Assembly: GCA_016187025.1 (NCBI GenBank)
Contig: JACPKM010000004.1
Span: forward strand, 1 to 35,211
Direction of reading: 5' to 3'
From: Candidatus Daviesbacteria bacterium
Lineage (GTDB): Bacteria; Patescibacteriota; Microgenomatia; Daviesbacterales; UBA10151
Length of the DNA: 35,211 nt
Position numbers and translations under genes: made by a program
Shown here: positions 12,553 to 21,615 of the stretch, piece by piece
Layout of the letters: every line of letters starts with the position of its first letter
How positions within the stretch are numbered: position 1 is the stretch's first letter
Notes under the pieces: model-generated
Databases searched by the model: none
What the model was told of the DNA's origin: nothing
The model's input: the letters and a program-made list of their open reading frames with translations, nothing else

Positions 12553-13542
12553 ATGAAAGGTAAGTTACCAATCCTTCTTACCTTAGTTTTATTTTGTTTA
12601 ATTTATATTCTCAGGTTAAATCAAGGTGGGTTTGAGTTTGAGCTTAATGTATTTTCTGAGCAGAGACACTATTTAGATGAGAAAATCTCAACTCTGCTAC
12701 CTTCACCTCAAGCAGAGCTTTTATCTGGAATTATCTTAGGTAATAAAAAAGATCTTCCTACTAATTTGAGGCTAAATTTGCGGGATACTTCCACTTTGCA
12801 TATTGTGGTTGTATCTGGGCAAAACTTAACCCTTGTTTCAGCAGTAGTGATGTTTTTACTGTGTGGGGTTTTGCATAAAAGGTGGGCAATTTTAGTAAGT
12901 GCTGGGGTAATTATCTTTTATACACTATTAACCGGAGCTCAAGTTCCAGTTGTGAGAGCTGCGGTCATGGCTATTTTGAGCTTGTCTGCGGCAGCTTTTG
13001 GCAGGCAAAAAGAGTCTGTTTGGATATTGTTTATAACTGCTGGTATGATGCTTTTGGTAAACCCTGTCTGGCTTTTTGATCTATCATTTCAGCTCAGTTT
13101 CCTGGCAACTTTTGGGGTATTATCTGTTGCACCAGTTATAAACAATGCTTTAGAAAAAGTCTTTCCAAAGGTTGTTAGCCAGGATTTGAGTATTACTACT
13201 GCAGCCCAAATAATGGTTTCTCCTTTAATTATTCAAGTCTTTCATCAGTTTTCAATCGTGGGTATAGTAGCTAATCTAATGGTTGGCTGGAGTATACCTT
13301 TTATTATGATTTTAGGATTAATTATGATTTTGGTAAGCTTCCTATCAGCTGGTTTTTCATCAATTATTGCTTTGTTTGTCAGTTTATTGCTTAGTTTTTT
13401 TATCAAAACAGTTGATTTTTTTGCTTCCTTGCCTTTTGCATGGGAGTATATAGGAGAAAAAAGCTGGGTATTTTGGGTAGGGTATTACCTGATACTAGCT
13501 GGAGTAATGATAGCCATTAATAAGAAAGCGATGAGTGACTAA
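12553..13542 (+). CDS. comEC: ComEC/Rec2 competence channel, membrane domain only
   Basis: LLSGIILGNKKDLPTNLRLNLRDTSTLHIVVVSGQNLTLV, GAQVPVVRAAVMAIL; multiple TM helices. Confidence 0.88.
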   Translation: MKGKLPILLTLVLFCLIYILRLNQGGFEFELNVFSEQRHYLDEKISTLLPSPQAELLSGIILGNKKDLPTNLRLNLRDTSTLHIVVVSGQNLTLVSAVVMFLLCGVLHKRWAILVSAGVIIFYTLLTGAQVPVVRAAVMAILSLSAAAFGRQKESVWILFITAGMMLLVNPVWLFDLSFQLSFLATFGVLSVAPVINNALEKVFPKVVSQDLSITTAAQIMVSPLIIQVFHQFSIVGIVANLMVGWSIPFIMILGLIMILVSFLSAGFSSIIALFVSLLLSFFIKTVDFFASLPFAWEYIGEKSWVFWVGYYLILAGVMIAINKKAMSD

Positions 13543-13561
13543 ATTATGTTATGATTAACTA

Positions 13562-15343
13562 ATGCTAAAACAACAACTTTTAACTGATTTAAAAAAGGCA
13601 ATAAAAGATTCAGGCTTTCAAGTAACTGATATAGTTTGTGATATTTCAAAAAACTCACGGTTTGGAGACTATAGTACAAATATCGCGTTGCAGCTTGCTA
13701 AACAAAAATCAGTTGACAGCAAGCAATCCTCAATAGAGATTGCTAGTAAAATAATTGATAGTTTAGGTGGGCTAAATTATTTATCTAAAGCAGAAGTAGC
13801 TGGCGGTGGTTTTATCAACTTTTTTATAAACCCTCAAGTATTGGTTGATTCCTTGGATAAAATCTGCAATTTAACTGAAACAAACTTTCAGCAAATCCTG
13901 ACTGATAGGAAAAAAATTATGGTTGAGTTTACAGACCCAAATCCTTTTAAGGAATTTCACATTGGGCATCTGTTTTCCAACACCATAGGCGAATCTTTAT
14001 CAAGGTTACTTGAGTATAGTGGGGCAGAGGTAAAAAGGGCAAACTACTTTGGTGATGTTGGTATGCATGTTGCAAAGTCTGTTTGGGGAATGATTTTTAA
14101 GCTGGAAGAGCAAAATTTAAGCTTAGCGGCACTAGAACAAAAACCTCTTGATGGTAGGATTCAATTTTTAGCAGATGCTTATGTAGCTGGATCCAAAGCT
14201 TTTGATCAGGAAACTGAGACTCAGGAGCAAATTAAAAAGATTAACCTTCTTATTTACATTGCTGCCAAAGCATATTTACCTAAAGATCAGAGTCAAATAG
14301 ATCCTGCAAAGCTTGAGCAAGTTGAAAGATTGTTTAAAAAAGGTAAAGAATGGAGCCTTGAGTATTTTGAGGCAATTTATGAGAAATTAGGCACAAAATT
14401 TGATTATTACTACCCTGAAAGTATTGTTTCGGAGTATGGTTTGGAATTTGTTGAAAAGCATCTAAAAGAAGGTGTATTTGAAAGAAGCGATGGAGCAGTA
14501 ATTTTTCCAGGAGAGAAGTATGGCTTGCACAGAAGAGTTTTTATCAATTCCTTAGGCTTGCCTACCTATGAAGCAAAAGAGCTGGGTTTGGCAGTAAAAA
14601 AATATCAAGATTATGCATATGACCGGTCAATAGTGGTAACCGGTAATGAGATTAAAGAATATTTTCAGGTATTAATTACAGCGCTTTCCAAACTCAGGTC
14701 TGATTTGGCTAGTAAAACCACACATATTCCTCATGGTATGGTCAGAATGACTCAAGGCAAGATTTCTTCCAGAAAAGGTAATGTGCTTACCTTTGAATGG
14801 TTATTTACCCAAGTGCAAGAAAAGATTGCTGGTTTAATGAAAGATTCAGATCTTTCCAGTGAAGAAAAACAGAAGGTAATTGATATAGTAAGTATTGGTG
14901 CGATCAAGTTTTCCATGCTTAAATCTTCTCCTCATATGGATGTTACATTTGACCTGGAAAAAAGTGTTTCTTTGCAAGGGGACAGTGGACCGTATTTGCA
15001 ATACACCCATGCCAGGGCAAAGTCTGTTTTAAAAAACGCTTCATATAGTTATAAAAAAACAGCAATAAACTCCAACTTACAAGAAGAAGAAAGACAGCTT
15101 TTGATGAAGATAGACAGCTTTGAAGATATTGCTTATGATGCTGCGCAAAATCTTCACCCGAGTGCTGTAGCAGCATATTTAATAGACTTTGCCAAGCTCT
15201 TTAATCTGTTTTACCAAAAATACCCTATTATAAAAGCTGAAGAAAAAAGTAGAGAGTTTAGATTGGCTTTAACCTGGGCTGTTGTTTCGGTGCTAAAATT
15301 GGGTCTTTATTTACTGGGCATTAAAGCTCCGGAAAAAATGTAA
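13562..15343 (+). CDS. argS: Arginyl-tRNA synthetase
   Basis: FTDPNPFKEFHIGHLFSNTIGESLSRLLEYSGAEVKRANYFGDVGMHV; GKISSRKGNVLTFEWL. Confidence 0.96.
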   Translation: MLKQQLLTDLKKAIKDSGFQVTDIVCDISKNSRFGDYSTNIALQLAKQKSVDSKQSSIEIASKIIDSLGGLNYLSKAEVAGGGFINFFINPQVLVDSLDKICNLTETNFQQILTDRKKIMVEFTDPNPFKEFHIGHLFSNTIGESLSRLLEYSGAEVKRANYFGDVGMHVAKSVWGMIFKLEEQNLSLAALEQKPLDGRIQFLADAYVAGSKAFDQETETQEQIKKINLLIYIAAKAYLPKDQSQIDPAKLEQVERLFKKGKEWSLEYFEAIYEKLGTKFDYYYPESIVSEYGLEFVEKHLKEGVFERSDGAVIFPGEKYGLHRRVFINSLGLPTYEAKELGLAVKKYQDYAYDRSIVVTGNEIKEYFQVLITALSKLRSDLASKTTHIPHGMVRMTQGKISSRKGNVLTFEWLFTQVQEKIAGLMKDSDLSSEEKQKVIDIVSIGAIKFSMLKSSPHMDVTFDLEKSVSLQGDSGPYLQYTHARAKSVLKNASYSYKKTAINSNLQEEERQLLMKIDSFEDIAYDAAQNLHPSAVAAYLIDFAKLFNLFYQKYPIIKAEEKSREFRLALTWAVVSVLKLGLYLLGIKAPEKM

Positions 15344-15355
15344 AATAGTAGATTT

Positions 15356-16399
15356 ATGTTTTCAAGATATCATTCCTCCAAAAAAAGTTCAAACCCAATC
15401 CTTGGGTTATTAAGGTTTTTTTTGAGCTTAACCATGTTTAGTATTTTAGGATTTGGGCTTTATTCAGCCTATGTTCAATTTTCTGGAACAGATCCTCTCA
15501 AAATAGACCCAAAAGCATTAATTTTGTCAGCTGTTTCCTCAGATGAAACAGTGCAAATCGTAGATAAGGTATTTGGGTTTAAGCTACCAGATAACATTGC
15601 AGGCAAAAATATGCCGATAATTCCAAATAGTGCCATTGATCAGAGTGCAAATCAAAAAACCCAAGCTAAAAACACGTTATTTTCTTTTATGCTTATTGCT
15701 GATTCACACAACGAAAACAGTTACTTAGAAAAAGCTTTATCTCAAGCTAAAACTGGAAAATCCAATTTGGCTTTTGTCATAGGACTGGGTGATTATACCC
15801 AGGTCGGAACAATAGAAGAGCTTCAAGCAGCCAAGAAAGAGTTAGATAAAAATAGCTTAAGATACTTCGTGGTTCCTGGAGATCATGACCACTGGGATGC
15901 AAGAAACAAGCAGCTTGAGTCAACAACTAATTTCAAACAAGTTTTTGGGGTAAATTACCAATCCTTTATCTTTCAGGGAATCAAGTTCATTTTGATAGAT
16001 AATAGTGATAACTATAAAGGAGTAGATACAGAGCAGCTCAAATGGCTAGAAAATGAGTTGGAAAATACCAAAACAAACCAAAAAGATCTAAAATCTATTC
16101 TGGTTTTTGTTCATACTCCTTTATCTCATCCCTCATCTGATCATGTTATGGGAAGGGTAGAAAAGGAGTTAAGACATCAGGCTAGAAACTTATCAATACT
16201 TTTTAAAGAGTATGGTGTGAGAAAAGTTTTTGCCGGAGATGTGCACTTTTTTACTGACTACACTGATTCCGAAACTGGTTTGGACATGATGACAATAGGA
16301 GCGGCAGCTTCCCAAAGAAACACTCAAGCTCCTAGGTTTGCAATAGTAAATGTATACGACGATGGAAATATTTCAGTGGAGGATATGGAGATTAGGTAA
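15356..16399 (+). CDS. Membrane-anchored calcineurin-like metallophosphoesterase
   Basis: N-terminal TM; FMLIADSHNE, GLGDYTQVG, VVPGDHDHWD, FVHTPLSHPS, VFAGDVHFF. Confidence 0.85.
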   Translation: MFSRYHSSKKSSNPILGLLRFFLSLTMFSILGFGLYSAYVQFSGTDPLKIDPKALILSAVSSDETVQIVDKVFGFKLPDNIAGKNMPIIPNSAIDQSANQKTQAKNTLFSFMLIADSHNENSYLEKALSQAKTGKSNLAFVIGLGDYTQVGTIEELQAAKKELDKNSLRYFVVPGDHDHWDARNKQLESTTNFKQVFGVNYQSFIFQGIKFILIDNSDNYKGVDTEQLKWLENELENTKTNQKDLKSILVFVHTPLSHPSSDHVMGRVEKELRHQARNLSILFKEYGVRKVFAGDVHFFTDYTDSETGLDMMTIGAAASQRNTQAPRFAIVNVYDDGNISVEDMEIR

Positions 16400-16455
16400 T
16401 TTACAATTTACAATTTTTAATTTACAATCAAACTTTAAATGATATAGTTTTCAAT

Positions 16456-16965
16456 ATGAAACAAAGGACGTTAATTCTTATAAAGCCGGATGGCACAGAG
16501 AAAAACTTAATAGGTGAGATTATCAAGCGTTATGAGGACGCTGGATTAAAGGTAGTTGAGCTTAAAATGTACAAGCGTGCTCCAGATGATATCATCGGAA
16601 ATCATTATCCAATGGATCCTGATTATCTGAGATCAATTGGTGAAAAAACAATTGCTGCAGGCCAACAAGTTACTAGCGCTGAAGATCAAGGCAGAAAGGT
16701 TGTAACCTGGCTTAGAAAGTTTATTACCTCAGCACCCTTGGTGGCAATGGTATTAGAAGGTGAAGATGCAGTAGTCAGAGCCAGAAAAATTACTGGATTT
16801 ACTGATCCTTCAACTGCTGATAAAGGAACCATTAGAGGAGATCTTGGAACAGATTCAATCTTAGAAGCAAACCAAGAAGAAAGACCTGTTTACAATTTAA
16901 TTCATGCTTCAGGAAATGCCGAAGAGGCAGCTCACGAGATAGGTCTGTGGTTCGGTGCTTCTTAA
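16456..16965 (+). CDS. ndk: Nucleoside diphosphate kinase
   Basis: RTLILIKPDGTEKNLIGEIIKRYEDAGLKV; RGDLGTDS; NLIHASGNAEEAAHEI. Confidence 0.96.
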   Translation: MKQRTLILIKPDGTEKNLIGEIIKRYEDAGLKVVELKMYKRAPDDIIGNHYPMDPDYLRSIGEKTIAAGQQVTSAEDQGRKVVTWLRKFITSAPLVAMVLEGEDAVVRARKITGFTDPSTADKGTIRGDLGTDSILEANQEERPVYNLIHASGNAEEAAHEIGLWFGAS

Positions 16966-17104
16966 TAAGCCGAAGGGTCGGGGTGGATAGAAAACTGGAA
17001 AATAGGAACGTTTGAGCAAATAATACTGATAAAAAATAATACAAATTACCCACAAAATTATGTTTTTTGAGGCTAATATTGAGTTTGCATTAAAGAAAGG
17101 TCTG

Positions 17105-17175
17105 TGATAATATACCATTATCACGATGACTGGATAGGCCTAAGGTTTCGACCGACCGCTGATGCCAGTCTTTTT
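17105..17175 (+). ncRNA. Candidate structured RNA or terminator-like element
   Basis: Hairpin GTGATAAT-ATACC-ATTATCAC, then GATGACTGG...GGTTTCGACC...CTGATGCCAGTC followed by TTTTTTT. Confidence 0.35.
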
Positions 17176-17415
17176 TTGTTCTAAAGAATTCCTCAACAAA
17201 TCCACTCTAACAATATAGTCGTTATATTTTCTCAACAGGCCTGAATAATGTCTATTTGGTGCCAGTATAAGAAGTAACTTACCTTGTTCCTCTAAATATT
17301 CTACCTGGTGAGAAAGTTCCGGACTATAAGCAAAAGCTTGATTTCTCATAAATTCGGAATTAGAATTAGACTAGAATATCACAACATTTTAGGTAAGCTA
17401 TTAGGATTTAACTAA

Positions 17416-18432
17416 ATGGAAACTAGTATAAATAATACATCAGAACAAGTAATACCGGAAGCAGAACTCCCTCTGCTTCCTTTTACATACGAAAGAACTT
17501 TCGACCCCAAACAAGCAGCTTACCAAGAATGGCGAATATCTCGAATTTCATTTGTGGGAAAGAAAAATGAACCAAAAACAGATGATCAGATAGTTGAAGC
17601 AGTTAAAAGGAAACGGGAAGGTACTGATTGGTTTTTATTAGAGTATTGGCGTAAAAAAGGATTACCCCAAGAACAATTAGAGTTTCTGGTTGGTGAACGT
17701 CCAATCACCATTTATAATTATAGTCAAGAGAAGCCTTTTACAGATGAACATGTGACCCGTATGCAAAAGGCTCTCGGCGAATTAGCATCTCGATTCCCTC
17801 AAGTAGTAGATAAAATCCGTTGGGTGCTTATTGATGATATAGCTCACGCTAGTGGGTTTGGAGATCCAGAGAATTATCCTCTAAATGGAGAGACTATGCC
17901 TCAATGGCATGCTTTTAGGTATTTACCGAGAGGAATGGAGCTAATGCCACATAGAGTGGGGGCAGCTTCTAATTTTGAAGGGACTTTTATACATGAAATG
18001 ACTCACCTGATAGATAGAGATTTTGAAGACGAATGGGCTGAAAAGTTTAAATGGAATTGGTGTATTTATTATCCTGATGAGTGGGAAACTAGACCTACTC
18101 CAGATGGCAAGGATAAGAAGTTTTTTAATAAGCAAACAAATGAGATGTCTCCTCAGGGCCAATTTTCATTACAACCTGATCAATGCGTAACTTATTATGC
18201 AAGGCAAAATATGGATGAAGATATTTGTGACAGTATGGTTGCTTATGTTTATGATCCTGATCTACTAAAGACTGTCTCTTCTGATAAATTTGATATTCTA
18301 GCTAGACATGATGCAAAAAAAGATTATCCAAAAGTTACAACCGAAAGAGTTCCTAAAGAAGAAATAAAGCTACCTGAAATAAAGCCTGAGACAATCCGTT
18401 ATTATATTGAGGAACCCGAAGCTACCAGGTAA
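17416..18432 (+). CDS. Putative zinc metallopeptidase (gluzincin-like)
   Basis: FEGTFIHEMTHLIDRDF (HExxH) with downstream EDICDSMVAYVYDPDLL as possible third ligand; no signal peptide seen. Confidence 0.55.
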   Translation: METSINNTSEQVIPEAELPLLPFTYERTFDPKQAAYQEWRISRISFVGKKNEPKTDDQIVEAVKRKREGTDWFLLEYWRKKGLPQEQLEFLVGERPITIYNYSQEKPFTDEHVTRMQKALGELASRFPQVVDKIRWVLIDDIAHASGFGDPENYPLNGETMPQWHAFRYLPRGMELMPHRVGAASNFEGTFIHEMTHLIDRDFEDEWAEKFKWNWCIYYPDEWETRPTPDGKDKKFFNKQTNEMSPQGQFSLQPDQCVTYYARQNMDEDICDSMVAYVYDPDLLKTVSSDKFDILARHDAKKDYPKVTTERVPKEEIKLPEIKPETIRYYIEEPEATR

Positions 18433-18466
18433 TTCAATTACGAAACTGGTGTTTCTTATTGAATTA
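18431..18466. terminator. Hairpin between convergent gene and tRNA, possible bidirectional terminator
   Basis: AATTCAAT-TAC-GAAAC-TGGT-GTTTC-TT-ATTGAATT, nested inverted repeats. Confidence 0.4.
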
Positions 18467-18467
18467 G

Positions 18468-18539
18468 TCGGGGTGACAGGAATTGAACCTGCTGTTTCTA
18501 TCTCCCGAAGATAGCGTGATACCGGTTCACTACACCCCG
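18468..18539 (-). tRNA. tRNA-Pro(CGG)
   Basis: Manual cloverleaf: acceptor CGGGGTG/CACCCCG, D stem GTGA/TCAC, anticodon arm CTATC-TTCGGGA-GATAG, T arm GCAGG-TTCAATT-CCTGT. Confidence 0.9.
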
Positions 18540-18584
18540 AAGCTTAAATTATACCCTCTAAAGTGTTAGAATTATATGGTTCAT

Positions 18585-18660
18585 GCCGTCGTAGCTCACC
18601 GGATAGAGCAAGCCCGTCCTAAGGGTTAGGTAGGAGGTCCGATTCCTCTCGACGGCGCCA
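18585..18660 (+). tRNA. tRNA-Arg(CCT) with encoded CCA
   Basis: Manual cloverleaf: acceptor GCCGTCG/CGACGGC, D stem GCTC/GAGC, anticodon arm AGCCC-GTCCTAA-GGGTT, T arm GGAGG-TCCGATT-CCTCT, G73, CCA. Confidence 0.9.
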
Positions 18661-18666
18661 AAACTT

Positions 18667-19365
18667 ATGTCTAAACGTTTCAAACTAATCCTTTTTATAA
18701 GGTTTTTAGGTTATTTTCTCTTTTTACTAGGAGTTTTAAGCTTTATTTTTGTTTTTGGGCCATTGGTGCAGGCAGAGACAAAGTACCGTTGGGATAGAGT
18801 TTGGCATGTTCAAAGAACAGTTCCGCAGCTGATAGCCTCAAATGAGGCAGGTGATAATGGACAGGGGCAGCAAGACGGAGCAGCAACGTTTGGAAGTGTG
18901 GCGGCCAATGAACAGGCAATTATACCTGATTATACAGATTTTGGGATAGTAATTGAAAAGATTAATGCCAATGCAAAAGTTGTCCCGAATGTAGATCCTG
19001 GTAATGAAGCTGAGTACTCTCGGGCTCTTGCTCAAGGAGTAGCCATGGCAAAGGGAAGTACTCTGCCTGGAGAGAATGGAAACTTATATCTTTTTTCTCA
19101 CTCTACAGATGCGCCTTGGAATATAGTCAGGTTTAATGCCATATTTTATCTTTTAAGAGAGCTTGAGAAAGGGGATAGAATTGTTATTTTTTACCAGAAC
19201 AAAAGGTATGATTACGTTGTTTTTGATAAGGCAGTAACAGAGCCAGCTGATGTATCATATTTACTAAACAGGTATGATGCTCCGGTATTAACACTGCAAA
19301 CTTGTGATCCTCCAGGAACATTACTTAAAAGATTAATAGTAAGAGCGAGGTTAGCAGGCAGCTAA
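18667..19365 (+). CDS. Sortase
   Basis: N-terminal TM; catalytic His LYLFSHST, catalytic Cys LTLQTCDPPGTLLKRLIVRARL. Confidence 0.88.
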   Translation: MSKRFKLILFIRFLGYFLFLLGVLSFIFVFGPLVQAETKYRWDRVWHVQRTVPQLIASNEAGDNGQGQQDGAATFGSVAANEQAIIPDYTDFGIVIEKINANAKVVPNVDPGNEAEYSRALAQGVAMAKGSTLPGENGNLYLFSHSTDAPWNIVRFNAIFYLLRELEKGDRIVIFYQNKRYDYVVFDKAVTEPADVSYLLNRYDAPVLTLQTCDPPGTLLKRLIVRARLAGS

Positions 19366-19386
19366 GGTGCTATAATAATTATACTT

Positions 19387-20514
19387 ATGAGTAAACGTTT
19401 TATCTTGACCATCGCTACTGTAATAGTGCTTACAATTATGGCTGGTGTTGTTATATTTTTGGCAAAAGGTTATACCTTTTCTCCAGAAGAAAAAAGAATT
19501 GTAGGTACAGGAATTCTCACTGTAAACTCTAAGCCTGATGCTGCTTCTGTTTTTGTTGACGGACATTTAACAACAGCTACGAATGCTACAATTTCCAGCC
19601 TACCTCCTAAACAATATAAAATCAGGGTAGTCAAAGAAGGATTTATACCTTGGGAAAAGGAAGTTAACGTTAAAGAAGGGTTGGTAACAGAGCTTAAGGT
19701 TACTCTTTTTCCAGCTATTCCAACTATCTATCCTTTGACTTTCTCAGGTGTTGCAAACCCGATTTTAAGTCCTGATGGAGATAAGCTGGCATATATTGTA
19801 TCTTCAGGAAAAAAAGCTGGTGTATGGGTTTGGACAATGTCAAAAGATCAACCAATTGCTTTTGCCCGCTCTAGTGAACCTCACCAGATAGCCAAAACAA
19901 GCCAAACTATAGATTATTCAACAGCCATTTTAAAATGGTCTCCTGATTCCAAGCAAGTATTGGTAACCTTAAATAATAATAATTATTTAATGAGCGCAGA
20001 TAATTTTAGTGATGAACCAAGAGATATTACTCCGGTTTTGGATGCAACCTTAAAAAGCTGGGAGGAAGATGTCGAAAACCGCGAACAAGTAAGGCTTGTA
20101 ACAATTGCTGATGTTATGGTCAGAAAAGTAGCCTCTGATTCAGCTGTTGTCAAATGGTCGCCAGATGAAACCAAATTCATATACAGGGAAAAAGCTTTGG
20201 ATGACAAGCAAGTTAAAGGAGAAACAGAAGTTGATGGAATGAAAGTATATGATTTGGAAAATAGAAAAGAATTTAGCCTTCCTGAGGCCAAATCCCATAT
20301 GTGGCTGCCAGATTCAATCCATGTAATTTTAGTGGATGATGGGTCTGTATCTGTTTCAGAATATGATGGCAGCAATAAAGCAGTCATATTTGCAGGTAGC
20401 TTTCAAAACAATTTTGCTTTTCCGTGGCCAGATTCTTCCCGTCTTGTTATCATCAGCTCGTTTCCGACTCCAACAGCTTCAGAGCCAAACTTGTACGGAA
20501 TAAATCTCAGGTAA
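19387..20514 (+). CDS. PEGA-domain protein with TM anchor and beta-propeller-like C-terminus
   Basis: VNSKPDAASVFVDGHLTTATNATISSLPPKQYKIRVVKEGFIPWEKEV; later SPDGDKLAYIV, KWSPDSKQVLV, KWSPDETKFIY repeats. Confidence 0.75.
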   Translation: MSKRFILTIATVIVLTIMAGVVIFLAKGYTFSPEEKRIVGTGILTVNSKPDAASVFVDGHLTTATNATISSLPPKQYKIRVVKEGFIPWEKEVNVKEGLVTELKVTLFPAIPTIYPLTFSGVANPILSPDGDKLAYIVSSGKKAGVWVWTMSKDQPIAFARSSEPHQIAKTSQTIDYSTAILKWSPDSKQVLVTLNNNNYLMSADNFSDEPRDITPVLDATLKSWEEDVENREQVRLVTIADVMVRKVASDSAVVKWSPDETKFIYREKALDDKQVKGETEVDGMKVYDLENRKEFSLPEAKSHMWLPDSIHVILVDDGSVSVSEYDGSNKAVIFAGSFQNNFAFPWPDSSRLVIISSFPTPTASEPNLYGINLR

Positions 20515-20592
20515 TCAAAAATAAAGTTGACCTCCTTTGACCTATTTAGTGGATCTTGAGACCTAGTTGTCTGGTCTGTTAGAATTTCCCAA

Positions 20593-21603
20593 ATGTTTAA
20601 TTTTTCCAAAAGAGTAGGAATTGATCTAGGTACTGCCAACTCACTGGTATATTTAGCAGGAGAGGGTATTGTGCTAAATGAGCCTACTGTTGTGGCAGTA
20701 ACTACTGATGATCATAGAGTTTTGGCTGTTGGAAATGAAGCCAAAGAGATGTTAGGAAGGACCCCGGGAAATATTATTGCCTCGCGGCCTATGAGAGATG
20801 GAGTGATTGCAGATTATGTTATCACTGAGGCTATGATCAGATATTTTTTGGACAAAGTCTGTGGTCATTCCAGGCTATTTAAACCAGAGGTTATGGTTTG
20901 TGCTCCAGCTGGGGTTACCTCAGTAGAAAAGCGGGCCATCCTGGACGCAACACTTTCAGCTGGTGCAAAAACAGCTTTTTTAATAGATGAGCCACTAGCT
21001 GCTGCAATTGGAGCAAAAATTCCAATTGCTAATGCTTCAGGCAATATGATTGTAGATATTGGTGGAGGAACAACTGAGGCAGCAGTGATCTGTTTGGGAG
21101 GGGTAGTGGTTCACAATTCAGTGAGGGTGGGAGGAAATAAAATTGATGAAGCTATTCAAAGTTTTGTTAGAAAAAAACATAACCTAATTATTGGTGAGAG
21201 GATGGCTGAAGATGTAAAGATCAAGATAGGATCAACCTTGAAATTAAAAGAGGAAGAGAAGATGGAGGTAAGAGGAAGAGATGCTTTCTCCGGTCTTCCA
21301 AAAACAGTGGAGATCTCCTCTATAGAAGTAACTGAGGCGGTTTATGATATCACACAAAAAATTGTTTCTGCTGTGAAGGGAGTACTTGAGCAAATCCCGC
21401 CAGAGCTTGCTTCAGATATTATTGATAAAGGAATAGTCATGAGCGGAGGTACGTCTTGTTTTAGAAATTTAGATAAGCTACTGACAGATTCTTTAGGTGT
21501 TCCTTGTGCTTTGGCAGAAAACCCACTTCTATGTGTGGCTTTAGGGACAGGTATGGCTTTGGAAAACCTGGATCTTTATAAGAGGAGTGTTAGTAAAAGA
21601 TGA
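20593..21603 (+). CDS. mreB: Rod-shape determining protein MreB/Mbl family
   Basis: RVGIDLGTANSLVYLAGEGIVLNEPTVVAV; MIVDIGGGTTEAAVICLGG; GIVMSGGTSCFRNLDKLL. Confidence 0.92.
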   Translation: MFNFSKRVGIDLGTANSLVYLAGEGIVLNEPTVVAVTTDDHRVLAVGNEAKEMLGRTPGNIIASRPMRDGVIADYVITEAMIRYFLDKVCGHSRLFKPEVMVCAPAGVTSVEKRAILDATLSAGAKTAFLIDEPLAAAIGAKIPIANASGNMIVDIGGGTTEAAVICLGGVVVHNSVRVGGNKIDEAIQSFVRKKHNLIIGERMAEDVKIKIGSTLKLKEEEKMEVRGRDAFSGLPKTVEISSIEVTEAVYDITQKIVSAVKGVLEQIPPELASDIIDKGIVMSGGTSCFRNLDKLLTDSLGVPCALAENPLLCVALGTGMALENLDLYKRSVSKR

Positions 21604-21615
21604 TAAACTATATTA

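Noticed and set aside
17140-17349. 69-aa minus-strand ORF, faintly like the C-terminal tail of patatin-like phospholipases
   Set aside because: Too short, overlaps the structured T-run element, no catalytic motif; at most a gene remnant.
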